In this document: positions 6,139-8,428 of the stretch, in pieces
How positions within the stretch are numbered: position 1 is the first letter of the stretch
Layout of the letters: each line of letters starts with the position of its first letter
DNA from: an uncultured Pseudanabaenaceae cyanobacterium
GTDB taxonomy: Bacteria > Cyanobacteriota > Cyanobacteriia > PCC-9006 > JAAUQQ01
DNA: 8,428 bases
Reading direction: 5' to 3'
Assembly (NCBI GenBank): GCA_938015405.1
Contig: CALLPZ010000497.1
Location: 1-8,428, forward strand
The notes under the pieces: generated by a model
Database searches by the model: none
Told to the model about the DNA's origin: nothing
What the model saw: the letters and a program-made list of their open reading frames with translations, nothing else
Made by a program: the position numbers and the translations under genes

Positions 6139-6963
6139 ATGTTTAAAAAAATTCTCATTGCGCTATCGGGTACGGGCAGAGCGGAAGAAATGATGCAGAT
6201 GCTGCTCAAGATTGAGCCCATCCAGCAGGCCCATGTGACCGTCCTCACCATTATTCCGGAAGCCAAAAACCCCGAGCAAGCCGCCACGATCAAGGCCGAT
6301 GGGGAAATCCTGCTCGACAACGCAGTCAGAAAGCTTAACCGCCCAGAGGGTCAGATCAGCACCATGCTGGAAGAAGGGGATGCTAAAACCATCGTCTGCA
6401 AAGTCGCCGACGAAATTGATGCTGACTTAATCATCATGGGCTCCAGAGGCCTCAAGCGCCTTCAGTCCATTCTGAAGAACTCTGTCAGCCAGTATGTCTT
6501 CCAACTCTCTAGCCGTTCCATGCTGTTGGTGAAGGACGACATCTTCATCACCCGCATTAACCGCATCATGGTGGCATTTAATTCTGATAACCCCTCGGAA
6601 GAAAGCCTCAAGCTGGGCCTAGAACTGATGCGAGATCTTCCTGGAGGGGAGCTATTGCTTGCCCACACAGGAAGCAAAGCAGGCAAGACGGAGCCCGAAG
6701 CAGATCCAATTCTGGCCGATGCGATCGCTGCTGCAAAACGCCTCAACATCAAATTTCGCTGCTTCAGCGAAAGCGGAGATATCAGCCGTAAGCTGTGCCA
6801 ACTAGCCGAATCTAGCCAAGCCAACCTGCTGCTCCTCGACTCTCCCGAGCGTCGTCCCTCTATCGCCAAAAACATGCCTGACTTGGACCGCCTCGTCGGC
6901 ACCTCGGTCTCCGACTACGCTCGCGTCAATGCTCCTTGCCCTGTACTCCTAGCTCGCAAATAG
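6139..6963 (+). CDS. tandem universal stress protein (two UspA domains)
   Basis: A 274-residue cytoplasmic protein made of two Usp domains. Domain 1 (about 1-133) begins FKKILIALSG and carries MGSRGLKRLQSILKNS (100-115). This is close to the nucleotide-binding GxxG-(9 residues)-G(S/T) pattern, with N114 in place of the last Gly, so ATP binding is possible but not certain. Domain 2 (about 138-274) begins RINRIMVAFN and ends APCPVLLARK, the usual Usp final strand, but has no GxxG loop (LLLDSPERRP instead) and is probably a non-binding partner domain. Usp proteins act in stress survival by ill-defined binding or chaperone-like roles. Start: ATG at 6139, placing FKKILIA at the N-terminus as is normal; AAGAGA about 8 bases upstream may serve as a weak ribosome site. 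A GTG at 6103 would add 12 residues unlike the family. The gene follows the hairpin-rich region and is closed by the palindromic terminator at 7017. Confidence 0.9.
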   Translation: MFKKILIALSGTGRAEEMMQMLLKIEPIQQAHVTVLTIIPEAKNPEQAATIKADGEILLDNAVRKLNRPEGQISTMLEEGDAKTIVCKVADEIDADLIIMGSRGLKRLQSILKNSVSQYVFQLSSRSMLLVKDDIFITRINRIMVAFNSDNPSEESLKLGLELMRDLPGGELLLAHTGSKAGKTEPEADPILADAIAAAKRLNIKFRCFSESGDISRKLCQLAESSQANLLLLDSPERRPSIAKNMPDLDRLVGTSVSDYARVNAPCPVLLARK

Positions 6964-7016
6964 GAGAGGTTGCTTTATTGGCTACGGCCAAACACAAGCG
7001 AGCAGAGACAAGTCCC

Positions 7017-7062
7017 CCAACAAAAAGGGCGACCCTTGATCAAGGGTCGCCCTTTTTGTTGG
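7017..7062. terminator. bidirectional intrinsic terminator, perfect 46-bp palindrome
   Basis: Bases 7017-7039 are the exact reverse complement of 7040-7062. The centre is TTGATCAA, flanked by a GC-rich stem (GGGCGACCC and complement) and then A5/T5 tracts, so on either strand the GC stem is followed by a T run. It lies 54 bases after the Usp stop and between convergent genes, as expected for a shared terminator. Confidence 0.9.
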
Positions 7063-7089
7063 AGTCGAAACAACTTGGCTCAAGTCACT

Positions 7090-7124
7090 AAAAAACCCCA
7101 ACTCCTTAGAAAAGGGAAGTGGGG
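7090..7124 (-). terminator. psbM intrinsic terminator
   Basis: On the minus strand CCCCACTTCC (7124-7115) pairs with GGAGTTGGGG (7105-7096) with minor mismatch around a 9-nt loop, and is followed by T6 (7095-7090). It starts 29 bases after the psbM stop. Confidence 0.75.
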
Positions 7125-7153
7125 CTTTCTAGCCTCTAAAGCCTCGGGAACCT

Positions 7154-7261
7154 TTAGTTGGATTCTCGGCTAGCCGTCTGAATGTAAAGAATAATCAGGA
7201 AGACTGCCGGAACCAAAACGAACAAAAGGCTTGCTACAAAACCGAGATCATTAACTTCCAT
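7154..7261 (-). CDS. psbM: photosystem II reaction center protein M
   Basis: A 35-residue protein. The N-terminus MEVNDLGFVASLLFVLVP and the continuation AVFLIILYIQTAS are the well-known PsbM sequence, nearly unchanged. A single transmembrane helix spans about residues 6-27. PsbM sits in the thylakoid membrane at the PSII monomer-monomer interface and supports dimer stability and electron transfer on the acceptor side. The ATG lies at 7259-7261 and the TAA at 7154-7156. There is no Shine-Dalgarno; the 12-bp palindrome ATAAGGCCTTAT (7268-7279) sits seven bases upstream and contains a -10-like TATAAG on the minus strand. Its own terminator follows. The ferredoxin gene lies 194 bp upstream on the same strand. 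Confidence 0.96.
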   Translation of the reverse strand: MEVNDLGFVASLLFVLVPAVFLIILYIQTASRESN

Positions 7262-7455
7262 GGGGAAATAAGGCCTTATACCAGGAGTTTCTAATTGCCT
7301 ATTAGCCTATCATCTCCCTCGCCAACGCTCAGCATTTATGACAAACCAGGAGGAGCAAAATCCCAACAAACAAAAGTTCGAGACATCACCCAGCTTCAGA
7401 GCAAGGGCAGCTACCTCACTATTCAGTTACCCAGCAAAGACCCAAACGGAGGCAT

Positions 7456-7806
7456 TTACGATGCAACTTTTCTAGCTTTCTTCGCCTTCTCATCAGGCTT
7501 CGTCTGAATCACCACATCTCCTGGACCATTCGCCAGCGTCTGGCAAGCCAAACGGTAATTAGCAGGCTTCTTCTTCAATTTACGTTCTTCAAAAGCAGTC
7601 CGGGGCGAGAGATTATCCATCCCCTCAACAACCTCGATCACACAAGTCCCGCACTGGCCAATGCCACCACAGTTGGTCAACTTGCCCATGAACTTATAGA
7701 CATCAACGCCATTTTCAACGGCCTTAGTGCGCAAATTGGCACCATTGATCGCTACAACAGCCTGGTCAACATTCTCGGCCTCGTTGACAAACTTAATTGC
7801 GGGCAT
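7456..7806 (-). CDS. psbB-adjacent [2Fe-2S] ferredoxin
   Basis: A 116-residue soluble ferredoxin with a beta-grasp domain. Cluster ligands are C46, C52 and C55 in CGGIGQCGTC, and C88 in RLACQT. The spacing C-x5-C-x2-C-x32-C differs from photosynthetic PetF (C-x4-C-x2-C-x29-C) and lies nearer the x5 spacing of adrenodoxin/ISC ferredoxins, so it is unlikely to be the main PSI acceptor. The tail after about residue 103 is Lys-rich. A good ribosome site (GAGGA on the minus strand, plus bases 7815-7819) is eight bases before the ATG at 7804-7806. It is divergent from psbB and upstream of psbM on the same strand. From memory, the psbM-ferredoxin-psbB order also occurs in picocyanobacteria, which would suggest a PSII-related job, but the electron partner is unknown. 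Confidence 0.93.
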   Translation of the reverse strand: MPAIKFVNEAENVDQAVVAINGANLRTKAVENGVDVYKFMGKLTNCGGIGQCGTCVIEVVEGMDNLSPRTAFEERKLKKKPANYRLACQTLANGPGDVVIQTKPDEKAKKARKVAS

Positions 7807-7966
7807 CGTTTCATTCCTCGTAATGGACAGATCACTTTAATGTGCGGCCGGGCAGCATGAACAGTAACGTCCATCCCCCTCCGCAAATGCCATCGCAGTC
7901 AGCCATTCGGATAAAACCGGTGTGGAATCCCGAAAACTGTCGCGCTAAATTTTGCGGCACCGTTCC

Positions 7967-7997
7967 ATTGTAATTTAACGAAAGTTAACATAGTAAA
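7967..7997 (-). promoter_or_regulatory. candidate ferredoxin gene promoter with inverted repeat
   Basis: On the minus strand TACAAT (7972-7967) is a near-consensus -10; the best -35, TTTACT (7997-7992), is 19 bp away, which is long. Between them lies the perfect inverted repeat TTAAC-GAAA-GTTAA (7975-7988), a possible operator. The leader would be about 155 nt. Tentative. Confidence 0.28.
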
Positions 7998-8057
7998 CAT
8001 AACCTGAATCTATTGATATGTGGGAGATCTAGCCAACCGGCGATCGCTGAAATCGTC

Positions 8058-8097
8058 TTGCAATCGGCTCTCAGACTAGTTACACTTCGTTTACATA
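8058..8097 (+). promoter_or_regulatory. psbB promoter with an HLR1-like repeat
   Basis: TTGCAA (8058-8063), a 17-bp spacer and TACACT (8081-8086) form a good sigma70-type promoter with a predicted start near 8093, giving a psbB leader of about 220 nt. GTTACACT (8079-8086) and TTTACATA (8090-8097) resemble the two half-sites of HLR1, the RpaB binding site, but with an 11-bp period rather than the usual 10. The first half overlaps the -10 box. A HIP1 site (8040-8047) lies just upstream. Confidence 0.45.
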
Positions 8098-8140
8098 TTG
8101 ATTTCAAAAACAATCATTAGGTCCTTCCGTAGTCGCTCTG

Positions 8141-8280
8141 CGCTCACTCATATGAGCGTGAAGCCGCGGTCCCAGGGGATGCTTATACGCATCCCAGCAA
8201 AGGTTCGGGCAACCGCACTTCGGCAGTGGGATTTGACAGCGCTAGCCCTTGGGCCAGCGGCTTCGTGCGGAAGCGTTTTT
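8141..8280 (+). promoter_or_regulatory. structured psbB leader with terminator-like hairpin
   Basis: Successive stems: CGCTCA/TGAGCG (8141-8146, 8153-8158); GGGATGC/GCATCCC (8176-8182, 8189-8195); CGCTAGCC/GGCCAGCG with one mismatch (8240-8247, 8252-8259); and GCTTC/GAAGC (8260-8264, 8270-8274), followed by G and T5 (8276-8280). The last resembles a weak intrinsic terminator 33 bases before the psbB start. CCGCAC (8213-8218) can pair instead with GTGCGG (8265-8270), which would break that hairpin. Attenuation is an inference. Confidence 0.38.
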
Positions 8281-8296
8281 GTCCATAAAAAACTCG

Positions 8297-8302
8297 AGGA
8301 GG
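8297..8302 (+). promoter_or_regulatory. psbB ribosome binding site
   Basis: AGGAGG, a full Shine-Dalgarno, lies ten bases before the ATG at 8313. It fixes the start and is much stronger than the sites of most other genes here. Confidence 0.85.
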
Positions 8303-8312
8303 CGCGTAGCTA

Positions 8313-8428
8313 ATGGGGCTACCTTGGTACCGTGTGCACACGGTTGTCCTCAATGATCCAGGACGACTGATTGCTGTGCACCTCATGCATACAGCACTTG
8401 TCGCTGGCTGGGCTGGTTCGATGGCACT
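8313..8428 (+). CDS. psbB: photosystem II CP47 chlorophyll-binding protein (5' part)
   Basis: The first 38 residues of CP47, starting [20 protein letters not shown], are essentially identical to the conserved cyanobacterial and chloroplast N-terminus. H9, H23 and H26 are at the positions of known chlorophyll ligands; the first transmembrane helix begins around residue 20. CP47 is the inner antenna of PSII, about 510 residues with six helices in the thylakoid membrane, passing excitation to the D1/D2 reaction centre. The window ends within the gene. The ATG overlaps by one base (TAATG) the stop of an upstream open frame running through the leader. Confidence 0.97.

Noticed and set aside
6970..7173. 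67-codon + frame after the Usp gene.
   Set aside because: It runs through the palindromic terminator, the psbM terminator and the antisense of the psbM 3' end.
8233..8238. Perfect TTGACA in the psbB leader as a second promoter.
   Set aside because: No -10-like hexamer lies 15-20 bp downstream; that stretch is GC-rich and part of a hairpin.

Overview
The window is cyanobacterial chromosome. It holds the start of psbB (CP47), a complete psbM, a psbB-adjacent [2Fe-2S] ferredoxin, a phycobilisome-fold protein, and seven copies of the cyanobacterial palindrome GCGATCGC (HIP1). The moderately high GC content and gene set would suit a filamentous, Leptolyngbya-like lineage, but the sequence alone does not settle the genus. 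No insertion sequence, CRISPR array, tRNA or rRNA was found.

Left part (1-4043), all genes on +: the 3' end of an unrecognised gene (1-117); a phycobiliprotein-fold protein lacking the usual bilin-binding cysteine (288-773); a REC-GGDEF-EAL response regulator with a degraded cyclase site and an intact phosphodiesterase site (1004-2809); a DUF1824-like protein (2896-3330); and a prolyl-4-hydroxylase-type Fe(II)/2-oxoglutarate dioxygenase (3390-4043).

Middle part (4044-5650), genes on -: a two-gene unit transcribed leftwards, a hotdog-fold acyl-CoA thioesterase followed by a SAM hydroxide adenosyltransferase (SAM hydrolase). They share one base (TGATG), so translational coupling is likely. The unit converges on the dioxygenase gene across a C-rich spacer with several hairpins. 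From about 3.6 to 4.6 kb the + strand is strongly C-rich and G-poor, whichever strand is coding.

Right part (5651-8428): a long gap (5651-6138) whose second half contains four hairpins in a row lies upstream of a tandem universal stress protein (6139-6963, +). A perfect 46-bp palindrome with A/T tracts at both ends (7017-7062) then separates it from the leftward genes. These are psbM (7154-7261, -), with its own terminator, and the ferredoxin (7456-7806, -). The ferredoxin is divergent from psbB (8313 onward, +, cut by the window edge). The 506-bp gap between them contains a good sigma70-type promoter for psbB, an imperfect HLR1-like (RpaB) repeat over the -10 box, and a leader of about 220 nt with several hairpins, the last followed by T5. 

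Functionally this is a photosynthesis and regulation neighbourhood: photosystem II subunits beside a ferredoxin of unknown partner, a c-di-GMP phosphodiesterase under receiver control, and a stress protein. The least explained points are the coupled thioesterase/SAM-hydrolase pair, the chromophore-less phycobilisome homologue, and the structured leaders of the Usp gene and psbB.
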